Origin: an uncultured Prevotella sp.
GTDB lineage: Bacteria; Bacteroidota; Bacteroidia; Bacteroidales; Bacteroidaceae
Length of the DNA: 20,566 nt
Direction of reading: 5' to 3'
Assembly (NCBI GenBank): GCA_900548585.1
Contig: URLI01000038.1
Coordinates: forward strand, 1-20,566
Part shown: positions 7,017 to 14,780 of the stretch, piece after piece
Layout: every line of letters begins with the position of its first letter
Position numbering within the stretch: the stretch's first letter is position 1
Position numbers and translations under genes: made by a program
The notes under the pieces: model-generated
What the model was told of the DNA's origin: nothing
Seen by the model: only the letters and a program-made list of their open reading frames with translations
Databases searched by the model: none

Positions 7017-7463
7017 TCAGATTATAGTTGTGTTACCACCTGCTGCCTTTATTGCTTCGTCGGCTGTCTTGGAGAAGGCGTTGGCCTCAACGTCAATCTT
7101 GGCCTTGAGCTCGCCTTTGCCGAGGATCTTCACGAGTGCCTTGCCGTTTGTCAGCCCGGCCTCGATGAGTTCCTTGATGCCAATCTTGGTCAGTTGCCTC
7201 TCGTCGGCAAGCCTCTGGAGCGTTGACAGGTTCACTGCGAAGTATTCCTTGTGATTTATGTTCTTGAAGCCAAACTTCGGAACACGGCGCTGCAGTGGCA
7301 TCTGGCCACCTTCAAATCCAATCTTTTTCTTATAGCCGGAACGTGACTTCGCACCCTTGTGCCCGCGGGTTGATGTGCCTCCCAGGCCCGAGCCCGGGCC
7401 GCGGCCGATGCGGCGGCGAGAATGCGTGGAGCCCGGTGCCGGCTTCAAATTGTTCAATTTCAT
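7017..7463 (-). CDS. rplO: 50S ribosomal protein L15
   Basis: uL15, a late-assembly large-subunit protein that threads into 23S rRNA. It has 148 residues. The extended N-terminal arm is Gly/Arg/Lys-rich, with GRGPGSGLGGTSTRGHKGAK, the family hallmark. The globular C-terminal part includes KILGKGELKAKIDVEANAFS. It is followed by secY after 8 bp, a conserved pairing. Confidence 0.96.
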   Translation of the reverse strand: MKLNNLKPAPGSTHSRRRIGRGPGSGLGGTSTRGHKGAKSRSGYKKKIGFEGGQMPLQRRVPKFGFKNINHKEYFAVNLSTLQRLADERQLTKIGIKELIEAGLTNGKALVKILGKGELKAKIDVEANAFSKTADEAIKAAGGNTTII

Positions 7464-7496
7464 AATTGTTGACTGTTTAAACGTTATACTGTAAGT

Positions 7497-7673
7497 TTAC
7501 TCCACGATGGTTACCAGATGGTGAACCTTGCGTATCATGCCGCGGAGCGAAGGAGTGTCCTCACGTTCCACCACTTGAGATATTTTGTGCAGACCGAGCG
7601 ACTCCAATGTGCGTTTCTGGTCGCTTGTAGCGCCGATCTTGCTCTTTATCTGCTTTATTTTCAATGTTGCCAT
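7497..7673 (-). CDS. rpmD: 50S ribosomal protein L30
   Basis: uL30, a small large-subunit protein with a ferredoxin-like fold. The 58-residue product begins MATLKIKQIKSKIG and includes RTLESLGLHK, the family signature, then GMIRKVHHLV. It lies 20 bp after rpsE and 33 bp before rplO. The start is supported by a canonical AGGAGG (7682-7687) 8 nt upstream, which is unusual here because most genes in the cluster have none. Confidence 0.95.
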   Translation of the reverse strand: MATLKIKQIKSKIGATSDQKRTLESLGLHKISQVVEREDTPSLRGMIRKVHHLVTIVE

Positions 7674-7681
7674 ATAAGAAA

Positions 7682-7687
7682 CCTCCT
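7682..7687 (-). promoter_or_regulatory. Canonical Shine-Dalgarno of rpmD
   Basis: AGGAGG followed by T on the minus strand, 8 nt before the ATG at 7673. It lies between the rpsE stop and rpmD. Confidence 0.75.
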
Positions 7688-7693
7688 GCGTTT

Positions 7694-8209
7694 TTAACCG
7701 TTAAACACTTTCTTCATGTCCACGCCGCGCATTCCTGCCACGGTGTATGCGTCGCGCATCTTGGTGAGAGCCAGTATGGTGGCCTTGACCAGGTTGTGCG
7801 GGTTTGAAGACCCTTTGCTCTTTGCAAGCACGTCCTTGACGCCCACGCTGTCGAGCACCGCACGCATGGCGCCGCCTGCCACGAGCCCCGTACCTTCGGA
7901 AGCCGGTTTCAGGAACACACTTGCACCACTGTAGCGTGCCTCCATCTCATGCGGGATGGTGCCGTTCAGTATGGGGACCTTCACGAGGTTCTTCTTTGCA
8001 GCCTCGGTGCCTTTTGCGATGGCAGCCGTGACCTCACCGGCCTTGCCAAGCCCCCAGCCTATTACGCCGTTGCCGTCCCCGACCACGACGATTGCTGCGA
8101 ACGTGAATGTGCGGCCACCCTTCGTCACCTTGGTAACCCGGTTGATGGCGACCAGGCGGTCTTTCAACTCAATGTCACTATTTATCTTAACTTTATTATT
8201 CATTGCCAT
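7694..8209 (-). CDS. rpsE: 30S ribosomal protein S5
   Basis: uS5, a decoding-fidelity protein at the mRNA entrance, working with S4. It has 171 residues. The N-terminal double-stranded RNA-binding domain contains RVTKVTKGGRTFTFAAIVVV and GVIGWGLGKAGEV. The C-terminal domain carries SEGTGLVAGGAMRAVLDSVG, a family signature. A second in-frame ATG lies two codons in; the first is used here because it is only 9 bp from rplR, but either is possible. Confidence 0.96.
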   Translation of the reverse strand: MAMNNKVKINSDIELKDRLVAINRVTKVTKGGRTFTFAAIVVVGDGNGVIGWGLGKAGEVTAAIAKGTEAAKKNLVKVPILNGTIPHEMEARYSGASVFLKPASEGTGLVAGGAMRAVLDSVGVKDVLAKSKGSSNPHNLVKATILALTKMRDAYTVAGMRGVDMKKVFNG

Positions 8210-8218
8210 AGTAATCTT

Positions 8219-8563
8219 TTAGAATTTAAGTCCACCTTTACGGGCACCGTCTGCCAGTTCCTTGACACGTCCGTGATAGAGATAGCCATTGCGGTCGAAC
8301 ACCACCGTTGTGATGCCGGCCTCCTTTGCCTTTTCGGCGAACATCTCGCCTACCTTGGCAGCCTGTTCTTTCTTCGGCATTTTCTCCATGCCGAGCGACG
8401 ATACGGCACACAGCGTGGTGCCTGTCAAATCGTTGACGGCCTGTGCGTAGATCTGCTTGTTGCTGCGGAACACGCTTAGACGAGGACGCTCGGCAGTGCC
8501 ATTCACTTTCTTGCGAATTCTGAACTTTATCTTGATTCGTCTTTCTACTTTCTTTGTTGTCAT
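8219..8563 (-). CDS. rplR: 50S ribosomal protein L18
   Basis: uL18, which binds 5S rRNA together with L5. It has 114 residues, starting MTTKKVERRIKIKFRIRKKV and containing RPRLSVFRSNKQIYAQ, the family signature. The C-terminus has YHGRVKELADGARKGGLKF. The frame is open further upstream to 8695, but those codons overlap rplF and do not match the family, so the ATG at 8563 is chosen. It lies 20 bp after rplF. Confidence 0.96.
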   Translation of the reverse strand: MTTKKVERRIKIKFRIRKKVNGTAERPRLSVFRSNKQIYAQAVNDLTGTTLCAVSSLGMEKMPKKEQAAKVGEMFAEKAKEAGITTVVFDRNGYLYHGRVKELADGARKGGLKF

Positions 8564-8583
8564 AACAGTAAAATCAATTAAAA

Positions 8584-9150
8584 TTATTTTGCAGAAGCCG
8601 ACTTGCCGGACTTTCTGCGTATAACCTCGCCTTTGAACAGGATACCCTTGCCCTTGTAAGGCTCCGGCATACGGAAAGAACGAATTTTGGCACAAATGAG
8701 TCCGAGCAACTCCTTATCGCAAGACTCTAACATAATCTGAGGGTTCTGGTTGCGCTCCATCTTTGTCTCAACCTTCACTTCCTTGGGAAGCTGGAGGAAG
8801 ATGGGGTGCGTGTAACCCAGCTGGAACTCCATGATGTTTCCCTGGTTCGACACGCGGAAGCCGACGCCGATGAGCTCGAGATGCTTGCGGTAGCCTTCGC
8901 TCACGCCCACAACCATGTTGTTTACGAGCGCGCGGTACAGACCGTGGTACGCGTTCTTCTGCTTGTGGTTCACCGGACTTTTCTCGTCAACCTCGAAAAG
9001 CACATGACCATCCTCTATCTTCACTGTGATGGACGGGTCCACCTTCTGTGAGAGTTCTCCCTTGGGGCCTTTCACGTTTACGACTCCGTTGTTCAGAGTT
9101 ACCGTTACTCCTGCCGGGATTGCTATTGGCAATTTACCTATTCTTGACAT
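8584..9150 (-). CDS. rplF: 50S ribosomal protein L6
   Basis: uL6, a large-subunit protein near the sarcin-ricin loop and the EF-G binding site. It has 188 residues with two related domains. The N-terminus MSRIGKLPIAIPAGV and the C-terminal signature PEPYKGKGILF are diagnostic. The basic tail ends RRKSGKSASAK. A GGAGG at 9159-9163, 8 nt before the ATG, is a clear Shine-Dalgarno, rare in this cluster. It lies 15 bp after rpsH. Confidence 0.97.
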   Translation of the reverse strand: MSRIGKLPIAIPAGVTVTLNNGVVNVKGPKGELSQKVDPSITVKIEDGHVLFEVDEKSPVNHKQKNAYHGLYRALVNNMVVGVSEGYRKHLELIGVGFRVSNQGNIMEFQLGYTHPIFLQLPKEVKVETKMERNQNPQIMLESCDKELLGLICAKIRSFRMPEPYKGKGILFKGEVIRRKSGKSASAK

Positions 9151-9158
9151 TTGCGAGC

Positions 9159-9163
9159 CCTCC
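9159..9163 (-). promoter_or_regulatory. Shine-Dalgarno of rplF
   Basis: GGAGG inside GGGAGGG on the minus strand, 8 nt before the rplF ATG at 9150, in the 15-bp gap after rpsH. Confidence 0.7.
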
Positions 9164-9165
9164 CA

Positions 9166-9561
9166 TTAATAAATGTAGCAAAGGACCTCTCCGCCAATCT
9201 TCAGCGCGGAAGCCTCTTTGTCTGTCATTACACCTTGCGACGTGGATATTATTGCGATACCCAGTCCGTTTATCACTCTCGGCATGTCCTTGTAACCGGT
9301 GTATTTGCGGAGTCCCGGTTTCGACACTCTCTTCAGGGAGCGTATTGCGCTCTCCTTTGTCTTGGGGTTGTACTTCAGGGCCACCTTGATTGTTCCCTGC
9401 GGGCCATCATCCTCGAACTTGTAGTTGAGGATGTACCCTTTCTCGAAGAGGATCTTCGTGATTTCCTTCTTCAAGTTTGAAGCCGGGACTTCCACAACAC
9501 GGTGGTTGGCCATGATTGCGTTTCTCAACCTCGTCAGATAATCTGCTATTGGATCTGTCAT
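9166..9561 (-). CDS. rpsH: 30S ribosomal protein S8
   Basis: uS8, a primary 16S rRNA-binding protein of the central domain; in E. coli it also represses the spc operon. It has 131 residues, starting MTDPIADYLTRLRNA and ending with STSQGVMTDKEA then GGEVLCYIY. An upstream in-frame ATG at 9600 would add 13 residues unlike the family, so 9561 is used. It is preceded by the second-longest spacer of the cluster (129 bp after rpsN), with a small perfect hairpin 21 nt ahead of the start. Confidence 0.96.
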   Translation of the reverse strand: MTDPIADYLTRLRNAIMANHRVVEVPASNLKKEITKILFEKGYILNYKFEDDGPQGTIKVALKYNPKTKESAIRSLKRVSKPGLRKYTGYKDMPRVINGLGIAIISTSQGVMTDKEASALKIGGEVLCYIY

Positions 9562-9582
9562 AAAATATAAATGTTTAATTAA

Positions 9583-9597
9583 TCGGGACTGCCCCGA
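9583..9597 (-). promoter_or_regulatory. Small hairpin upstream of rpsH
   Basis: TCGGG and CCCGA form a perfect 5-bp stem with a 5-nt loop. No T-run follows, so it is not a terminator. It may be an RNA-stability or protein-binding element, but the stem is short. Confidence 0.35.
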
Positions 9598-9690
9598 CAA
9601 TATTAAAGGGTTTCATTCCCGTGATGCCGCGTGCGTGTGGTGTGTGGCTTTGCCGCGATGCGCCCACGCCGCCGGCGTCATATCAATGCC

Positions 9691-9993
9691 TCACCAGCTT
9701 GCCTTCTTCACTCCCGGGATGAGGCCGGACGAGGCCATCTCGCGGAACTGTATGCGCGAGAGTCCGAACTGGCGCATATATCCCTTCGGCCTGCCTGTTA
9801 TCTTGCAGCGGTTGTGCAGGCGTATGGGGCAGGCGTTCTTCGGGATGCTCTGCAACTTGCGGGCAGCCTCGTATGCCTCTGCCGGATCATCGCTCTTGGC
9901 GATTATCTTCTTCAGCGCAGCACGTTTCTCTGCATAGCGGGCAACGAGTCTGGCGCGCTTCACCTCGCGGGCTTTCATTGATTCTTTTGCCAT
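9691..9993 (-). CDS. rpsN: 30S ribosomal protein S14, zinc-free long type
   Basis: uS14, a 30S head protein. It has 100 residues, starting MAKESMKAREVKRARL and carrying CKITGRPKGYMRQFGLSRIQ, the family signature. It lacks the CxxC pair of the short zinc type and has the extra middle region of the long C-minus type, as in E. coli. It follows rplE by 5 bp. The 129 bp after it, before rpsH, contain no gene. Confidence 0.96.
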   Translation of the reverse strand: MAKESMKAREVKRARLVARYAEKRAALKKIIAKSDDPAEAYEAARKLQSIPKNACPIRLHNRCKITGRPKGYMRQFGLSRIQFREMASSGLIPGVKKASW

Positions 9994-9998
9994 ATCTT

Positions 9999-10556
9999 TT
10001 AATCTTTTTTAGCGTTCTTGAATGGGAGACCGAATGCCTTGAGCAGTGCGAACCCTTCCTCGTCAGTGTCTGCCGACGTGACGAATGTGATGTTCATGCC
10101 CTGGATGCGGTCAACGGTGTCAATGTTTATCTCCGGGAAGATGATCTGCTCCTGGATACCGAGTGTGTAGTTGCCGCGCCCGTCAAACTTGCTCTCTATA
10201 CCCTTGAAGTCGCGGATGCGCGGCAGTGCCACGCGCACGAGTTTCTCGAGGAACTCGTACATGCGCTCGCGGCGCAGCGTCACCATCACGCCGATGGGCA
10301 TCTTCTTGCGGAGCTTGAAGTTCGCGATGTCCTTCCTGGAATAAGTTGCCACGGCCTTCTGTCCCGTGATTGCGGAAATCTCATTGATGGCAACGTCAAT
10401 AATCTTCTTGTCCTGGGTCGCGTCTCCCAGTCCCTGGTTAACCACGATCTTCTTGAGCACAGGCACCTGCATTCTCGAAGTGTAGTTGAACTGTTTCTCA
10501 AGTGCCGGAACGATCTGCTCGTTGTACACTTTCTTTAATTGTGCTGTATCCATCAT
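9999..10556 (-). CDS. rplE: 50S ribosomal protein L5
   Basis: uL5, a central-protuberance protein that binds 5S rRNA and touches P-site tRNA. It has 185 residues including NYTSRMQVPVLKKIVVNQGLG near the N-terminus and GVMVTLRRERMYEFLEKLV in the middle. The first ATG overlaps the rplX stop by 4 nt (ATGA). A second ATG follows directly. GGAGG at 10564-10568 is 7 nt from the first ATG, which favours that start and suggests translational coupling with rplX. Confidence 0.96.
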   Translation of the reverse strand: MMDTAQLKKVYNEQIVPALEKQFNYTSRMQVPVLKKIVVNQGLGDATQDKKIIDVAINEISAITGQKAVATYSRKDIANFKLRKKMPIGVMVTLRRERMYEFLEKLVRVALPRIRDFKGIESKFDGRGNYTLGIQEQIIFPEINIDTVDRIQGMNITFVTSADTDEEGFALLKAFGLPFKNAKKD

Positions 10557-10873
10557 TTGATTTCCTCCCCAGACTTTTTAGCGATGCGTACTTTCTTGCC
10601 GTCCTCGTTCACCTTGATGGCGATGCGTGTCGGCTTTCCGCTCTTCGGATCTATCAGACTTAAATTTGAGATGTGGATGGGCGCCTCCATCTTTATGATG
10701 CCTCCCTGCGGGTTCTTGGCGCTTGGCTTGGTGCTCTTGGAGACCATGTTCCAGCCTTCCACGATAGCCCTCTGCTCTTTTACCAAGACTTTGAGGACCT
10801 TGCCTTTCTGGCCTTTGTCCCTGCCGGCGAGTATTATCACCTCATCACCTTTCTTTATATGTAACTTCGTCAT
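10553..10873 (-). CDS. rplX: 50S ribosomal protein L24
   Basis: uL24, an assembly initiator of the 50S subunit near the tunnel exit. It has 106 residues with an N-terminal KOW motif: KGDEVIILAGRDKGQKGKVL. NMVSKSTKPSAKNPQGGIIK and PIHISNLSLIDPKSGKPTR are typical. It lies 22 bp after rplN and overlaps rplE by 4 nt. Confidence 0.96.
   Translation of the reverse strand: MTKLHIKKGDEVIILAGRDKGQKGKVLKVLVKEQRAIVEGWNMVSKSTKPSAKNPQGGIIKMEAPIHISNLSLIDPKSGKPTRIAIKVNEDGKKVRIAKKSGEEIK
10564..10568 (-). promoter_or_regulatory. Shine-Dalgarno of rplE
   Basis: GGAGG on the minus strand, inside the end of rplX, 7 nt before the ATG at 10556. Confidence 0.65.
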
Positions 10874-10895
10874 TACTTATTTGCTTTTTAAATTA

Positions 10896-11261
10896 TTAAA
10901 GGACCTCAGGCGCCAGTGAAGCCACCTTCATGTTCACTGCGCGGAGCTCGCGTGCCACGGGGCCGAATATGCGGCTGCCGCGCAGCTCTCCGGCATTGTT
11001 GAGCAGCACGCACGCATTGTCGTCGAAGCGGATGTACGAGCCGTCGGCACGGCGTATCTCCTTCTTGGTGCGCACCACCAAGGCCTTTGACACTGCGCCT
11101 TTCTTAACTTCACTTGTAGGTATGGCGTTCTTTATGGCAACAACGATGGTGTCGCCCACGCTTGCATATCGGCGGCGCGTCCCTCCCAGCACCCTGATGC
11201 ACTGAGCCTCGCGTGCGCCGCTGTTGTCGGCCACTGTAAGTCTTGTTTCAACCTGTATCAT
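10896..11261 (-). CDS. rplN: 50S ribosomal protein L14
   Basis: uL14, which takes part in intersubunit bridges and binds the silencing factor RsfS in many bacteria. It has 121 residues starting MIQVETRLTVADNSGAREA and containing YIRFDDNACVLLN, RIFGPVARELR and ASLAPEVL, all typical. It is separated from rpsQ by 2 bp. Confidence 0.97.
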   Translation of the reverse strand: MIQVETRLTVADNSGAREAQCIRVLGGTRRRYASVGDTIVVAIKNAIPTSEVKKGAVSKALVVRTKKEIRRADGSYIRFDDNACVLLNNAGELRGSRIFGPVARELRAVNMKVASLAPEVL

Positions 11262-11263
11262 AA

Positions 11264-11530
11264 TTACTTAGCTTTTTCGATTATTGAAACCAATCTCCAC
11301 CTCTTTGTCTTCGACAGGGGGCGGGTCTCCATGATGAGCACTGTGTCTCCCACATTTGCCTCATTCTTCTCATCGTGTGCATGATACTTCTTAGTCTTCT
11401 GCACGAACTTACCGTAAATAGGGTGCTTCTCCTTGAACTTTGATGCAATAACAATGGTTTTATCCATCTTGTTGCTGATAACGACACCCTGTCTTGTTTT
11501 TCTTAAATTTCTTGTTTCCATCTGGACCAT
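11264..11530 (-). CDS. rpsQ: 30S ribosomal protein S17
   Basis: uS17, a primary 16S rRNA-binding protein with an OB fold. It has 88 residues from the ATG at 11530. An internal ATG at 11521 would give 85 residues starting METRNLRKTRQG, which fits the usual family N-terminus; the upstream ATG has the A-rich leader common here. KMDKTIVIASKFKEKHPIYG and RPLSKTKRWRLVSII are conserved. It lies 2 bp after rpmC. Confidence 0.95.
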   Translation of the reverse strand: MVQMETRNLRKTRQGVVISNKMDKTIVIASKFKEKHPIYGKFVQKTKKYHAHDEKNEANVGDTVLIMETRPLSKTKRWRLVSIIEKAK

Positions 11531-11532
11531 TG

Positions 11533-11727
11533 TTATTTTTTAAGTTCCCTCTGACGCAGTTCTGTTTTCATACGCGCTATGTCACGACGAAGCAGCTTGA
11601 TCTGAGACGGGTTCTCCAGAGGAGTTATCGAGTGGTTGAGCCTCAACTGATGAAGTTTGTCAACCGCAGCGTCCACGCGCTCTTCGAGTTCTTTGGTCTC
11701 GAGTTCTCTTATTTCCTTGTTTTTCAT
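11533..11727 (-). CDS. rpmC: 50S ribosomal protein L29
   Basis: uL29, a small two-helix protein beside the tunnel exit where trigger factor and SRP dock. It has 64 residues starting MKNKEIRELETKEL and including LHQLRLNHSITPLENPSQIK, the family pattern. It lies between rplP (5 bp) and rpsQ (2 bp), the conserved order. Confidence 0.95.
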   Translation of the reverse strand: MKNKEIRELETKELEERVDAAVDKLHQLRLNHSITPLENPSQIKLLRRDIARMKTELRQRELKK

Positions 11728-11732
11728 CTTTC

Positions 11733-12161
11733 CTAAGCGTTTTTATCGTAATCACGTCTTACTATAAACTTTGTTTTGACAGGCAGTTTCTGCGCGCCGA
11801 GGCGCAGAGCCTCCTTGGCAATGTCGAAAGGAACGCCTTCAACTTCGAATAGAATGCGGCCCGGCCTCACCGGTGCGACCCATCCTGCGGGGTCTCCCTT
11901 GCCTTTACCCATTCGGACGTCTGCCGGCTTGCGGGTGATTGGCTTGTCTGGGAACACCCGTATCCAAACCTGGCCCTCACGCTGCATGTAGCGGTTGATG
12001 GCCACACGCGCAGCCTCCAGCTGACGGCTGTCGAGCCACTTGGCGTCAAGTGTCTTTATGCCGAAGGAGCCGAAGGCAAGTGTTGTGCCTCTGTGGGCGT
12101 TGCCCTTCCTGCCGCGCCCGTCCTGAGGTCTTCTATATCTTACTCTTTTTGGCTGTAACAT
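11733..12161 (-). CDS. rplP: 50S ribosomal protein L16
   Basis: uL16, which sits near the A site and helps organise the peptidyl-transferase centre. It has 142 residues, starting MLQPKRVRYRRPQDGRGRKG. It contains MQREGQVWIRVFPDKPITRK and RMGKGKGDPAGWVAPVRPGR, the two family signatures. It lies 14 bp after rpsC and 5 bp before rpmC. Confidence 0.97.
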   Translation of the reverse strand: MLQPKRVRYRRPQDGRGRKGNAHRGTTLAFGSFGIKTLDAKWLDSRQLEAARVAINRYMQREGQVWIRVFPDKPITRKPADVRMGKGKGDPAGWVAPVRPGRILFEVEGVPFDIAKEALRLGAQKLPVKTKFIVRRDYDKNA

Positions 12162-12175
12162 GATGATTTCTTGAT

Positions 12176-12907
12176 TTAACGGTTATTGTTTCTCCTGCGA
12201 CCGCCACGGCCCGGCCTGCCTGCGTTGCCGCCACGGCCGCCGTTGCCCTTCTCCTGCGTGAAGTTGGGGGCAAGGTCGCGCTTCTCGTAAACCTCGCCAC
12301 GGCAGATCCATACCTTTATGCCCAGGAGGCCGACCTTTGTCAGCGCCTCTGCCTGGCAGTAGTCTATGTCGGCACGGAAGGTGTGCAGCGGGGTGCGTCC
12401 CTCCTTGTACATCTCATTGCGTGCCATCTCCGCGCCGTTGAGGCGGCCGGCGATCTGCACCTTTATGCCTTCTGCTCCGGCGCGCATGGTGTTGGCCACG
12501 GCCTGCTTGATGGCGCGGCGGTAGGCAATCTTTCCCTCCACCTGGCGCGCGATGTTGTTCGCCACGATGGTGGCGTCGAGCTCAGGCCGCTTCACCTCGA
12601 AGATGTTTATCTGAATGTCCTTGTCGTAGAGTTTCTTCAGTTCCTCCTTCAGTTTGTCAACGTCCTGTCCACCCTTACCGATGACAAGGCCCGGCCGGGC
12701 CGTGCAGATGGTTATCGTAACCAGTTTCAGTGTGCGCTCTATCACTATTCGCGACACCATGGCCTTCTCCAAACGCTTGTTCAGGTACTTGCGGATTTTC
12801 CGGTCTTCAACCAGATTGTCACCGAAGTCTTTTCCTCCGAACCAGTTTGAGTCCCAACCGCGTATTATACCGAGGCGGTTGCTAATTGGATTAACTTTCT
12901 GTCCCAT
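12176..12907 (-). CDS. rpsC: 30S ribosomal protein S3 with Arg/Gly-rich tail
   Basis: uS3, which lines the mRNA entry tunnel with S4 and S5 and has helicase activity. It has 243 residues. The N-terminal KH domain carries GLVIGKGG at 73-80. The C-terminal domain includes GRTPLHTFRADIDY and GIKVWICRGEVYEK. The last 25 residues or so are rich in Gly, Arg and Asn (GGRGGNAGRPGRGGRRR), a disordered basic extension. It lies 8 bp after rplV. Confidence 0.97.
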   Translation of the reverse strand: MGQKVNPISNRLGIIRGWDSNWFGGKDFGDNLVEDRKIRKYLNKRLEKAMVSRIVIERTLKLVTITICTARPGLVIGKGGQDVDKLKEELKKLYDKDIQINIFEVKRPELDATIVANNIARQVEGKIAYRRAIKQAVANTMRAGAEGIKVQIAGRLNGAEMARNEMYKEGRTPLHTFRADIDYCQAEALTKVGLLGIKVWICRGEVYEKRDLAPNFTQEKGNGGRGGNAGRPGRGGRRRNNNR

Positions 12908-12915
12908 TCTGCTTA

Positions 12916-13320
12916 TTAATTTTCATCGTTAGGTTTAGTATCCACGAAAATCGTCACATGGTTGCTGCGCTTGCGTATGCGGTAGCCGCGTCCCTGCGGC
13001 GCCGGGCGCATTCTTTTCATCGTGACACCTTCATCAACAAAGATTCTCGATACGAACAGCTCGCCGTCCTCGGCCTTGCGGTCGTTCTTCGTCTCCCAGT
13101 TTGCTATTGCGGAGCGCAGCAACTTCTCGACGTCATAGGCTGCCTTTTTCTTAGAGAATCGGAGTACGCCGAGCGCACGGTTCACCTCCATGCCGCGTAC
13201 CATATCAACGACATACCGCATCTTGCGTGGCGACGAGGGGCATCCCTTCAGCTTTGCAAACGATAATGTCTTTATGGCTTCTTTCCTTTGTTCAGCCGCT
13301 AATCTTTTTCTTTTTCCCAT
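12916..13320 (-). CDS. rplV: 50S ribosomal protein L22
   Basis: uL22, whose beta hairpin reaches into the exit tunnel near the macrolide site. It has 134 residues, with MRYVVDMVRGMEVNRALGVL in the globular domain and KRMRPAPQGRGYRIRKRSNH at the tunnel hairpin and C-terminus. It carries an N-terminal basic extension (MGKRKRLAAEQRKEAIKT), about 20 residues longer than in E. coli. It lies 37 bp after rpsS. Confidence 0.96.
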   Translation of the reverse strand: MGKRKRLAAEQRKEAIKTLSFAKLKGCPSSPRKMRYVVDMVRGMEVNRALGVLRFSKKKAAYDVEKLLRSAIANWETKNDRKAEDGELFVSRIFVDEGVTMKRMRPAPQGRGYRIRKRSNHVTIFVDTKPNDEN

Positions 13321-13357
13321 TATTGTTCCTGTTTAAAAATGGTTTCTCGTCCCTGCG

Positions 13358-13624
13358 TTATTTCTTGTTACCAGCGTGTCCGCCGAAGCGGCGTGTAGGT
13401 GAGAACTCTCCGAGTTTGTGTCCCACCATGTTCTCGGTAATGTAAACAGGGATAAATTTGTTTCCGTTATGAACTGCAACGGTGTGTCCCACGAAGTCCG
13501 GGGAAATCATTGAAGCCCTGGCCCATGTCTTCACAACCGTTTTCTTGCCGCTCTCGTTCATGGCGAGGATTTTCTTTTCAAGCGACACGTTGATGTACGG
13601 GCCTTTTTTTAATGAACGACTCAT
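13358..13624 (-). CDS. rpsS: 30S ribosomal protein S19
   Basis: uS19, a 30S head protein that pairs with S13. It has 88 residues starting MSRSLKKGPYINVSLEKKI, then TWARASMISPDFVGHTVAVH and the signature HKLGEFSPTRRFGGHAGNKK. It lies between rplB (21 bp) and rplV (37 bp), the conserved S10-operon order. Confidence 0.97.
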   Translation of the reverse strand: MSRSLKKGPYINVSLEKKILAMNESGKKTVVKTWARASMISPDFVGHTVAVHNGNKFIPVYITENMVGHKLGEFSPTRRFGGHAGNKK

Positions 13625-13645
13625 AATTTACTTCAGTTTACTTTG

Positions 13646-14470
13646 TTATTTACTTGCTCTTGCAATAATGTACTTGTTTGAGTGCTTCTTGGGTGCGCGT
13701 GTCTTGAGCCCCTTAGCATACAAGCCCTTGCGTGAACGCGGGTGTCCGCCGCTCTGGCGGCCTTCGCCACCACCCATCGGGTGGTCGTGCGGGTTCATCA
13801 CCACGCCACGGTTGTGGGGACGGCGGCCCAGCCAGCGTGAGCGGCCGGCCTTGCCGGACTGCTCGAGCGCATGGTCGGCGTTTCCAACCACACCCACAGT
13901 TGCCTTGCAGGCGGAGAGAATCTTGCGAGTCTCGCCCGAAGGAAGTTTGATAACACAATAACTGCCCTCACGAGAAGTAAGCTGAGCAAAGTTACCAGCC
14001 GAACGAACCATTTTAGCGCCCTGTCCCGGACGGAGTTCTATGTTGTGAACAACCGTACCAACAGGGATTTTTGCAAGAGGTAGCGCATTTCCCACTTCGG
14101 GCGCAGCCTCTGCGCCGGAGAGCAGTGTCGCGCCCACCTCAAGTCCGTTGGGAGCAATAATGTAACGTTTTTCTCCATCGGCATAGAAAAGCAACGCGAT
14201 GCGAGCCGAGCGGTTCGGGTCGTACTCGATTGTCTTAACCACTGCCGGAACACCATCCTTCTCCCGTTTGAAATCTATGAAGCGGTATCTGCGCTTGTGA
14301 CCGCCGCCCATGTAGCGCACGGTCATCTTGCCGGTGTTGTTTCGACCGCCGGTTGAACGCTTGCCGCGAACGAGAGACTTCTCTGGCACGGATGCAGTAA
14401 TATCCTCGAACGTGCCAATAATCCTGTGTCTTTGACCCGGTGTGACGGGTTTTAATTTACGTACTGCCAT
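13646..14470 (-). CDS. rplB: 50S ribosomal protein L2
   Basis: uL2, needed for subunit association and for peptidyl-transferase centre assembly. It has 274 residues. The N-terminal OB-like RNA-binding domain contains RNNTGKMTVRYMGGGHKRRY; the C-terminal SH3-like domain carries VVMNPHDHPMGGGEG. His230 aligns with the functionally important E. coli His229. Met replaces the second His of the common DHPHGGGEG, which I recall as normal in Bacteroidetes. It lies 8 bp after rplW. Confidence 0.97.
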   Translation of the reverse strand: MAVRKLKPVTPGQRHRIIGTFEDITASVPEKSLVRGKRSTGGRNNTGKMTVRYMGGGHKRRYRFIDFKREKDGVPAVVKTIEYDPNRSARIALLFYADGEKRYIIAPNGLEVGATLLSGAEAAPEVGNALPLAKIPVGTVVHNIELRPGQGAKMVRSAGNFAQLTSREGSYCVIKLPSGETRKILSACKATVGVVGNADHALEQSGKAGRSRWLGRRPHNRGVVMNPHDHPMGGGEGRQSGGHPRSRKGLYAKGLKTRAPKKHSNKYIIARASK

Positions 14471-14478
14471 TTTACTAT

Positions 14479-14772
14479 TTAGATATTGCTATAAAAATCG
14501 ATTGTATCGCCCTCTTTCAAGGTAACGATGGCTTTCTTGAAAGACGCTTTCTGGCCGCGTATCAGCCCCGCCTTGGTGTAGCGGCTCGAGCGCTTGCCGG
14601 AATAGCGCATTGTGTTCACGTCCTCAACCGTAACGTTATACAGACTCTCAACCTCTTTCTTTATCTCAAGCTTGTTGGCCTCCGGCTTGACTATGAAGCC
14701 GTAGCGGTTGGGGCGCTTGTCTGTAATCCTGGTCATCTTCTCTGTGACCAATGGTCTTATTATAAATGCCAT
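14479..14772 (-). CDS. rplW: 50S ribosomal protein L23
   Basis: uL23, the tunnel-exit docking site for trigger factor and SRP. It has 97 residues with RPLVTEKMTRITDKRPNRYG, EVESLYNVTVEDVNTMRYSG and a short TLKEGDTIDFYSNI C-terminus. It lies 14 bp after rplD. AGGAG (14781-14785) stands 8 nt before the ATG, one of the few Shine-Dalgarno matches in this cluster. Confidence 0.96.
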   Translation of the reverse strand: MAFIIRPLVTEKMTRITDKRPNRYGFIVKPEANKLEIKKEVESLYNVTVEDVNTMRYSGKRSSRYTKAGLIRGQKASFKKAIVTLKEGDTIDFYSNI

Positions 14773-14780
14773 GTCTGTAT

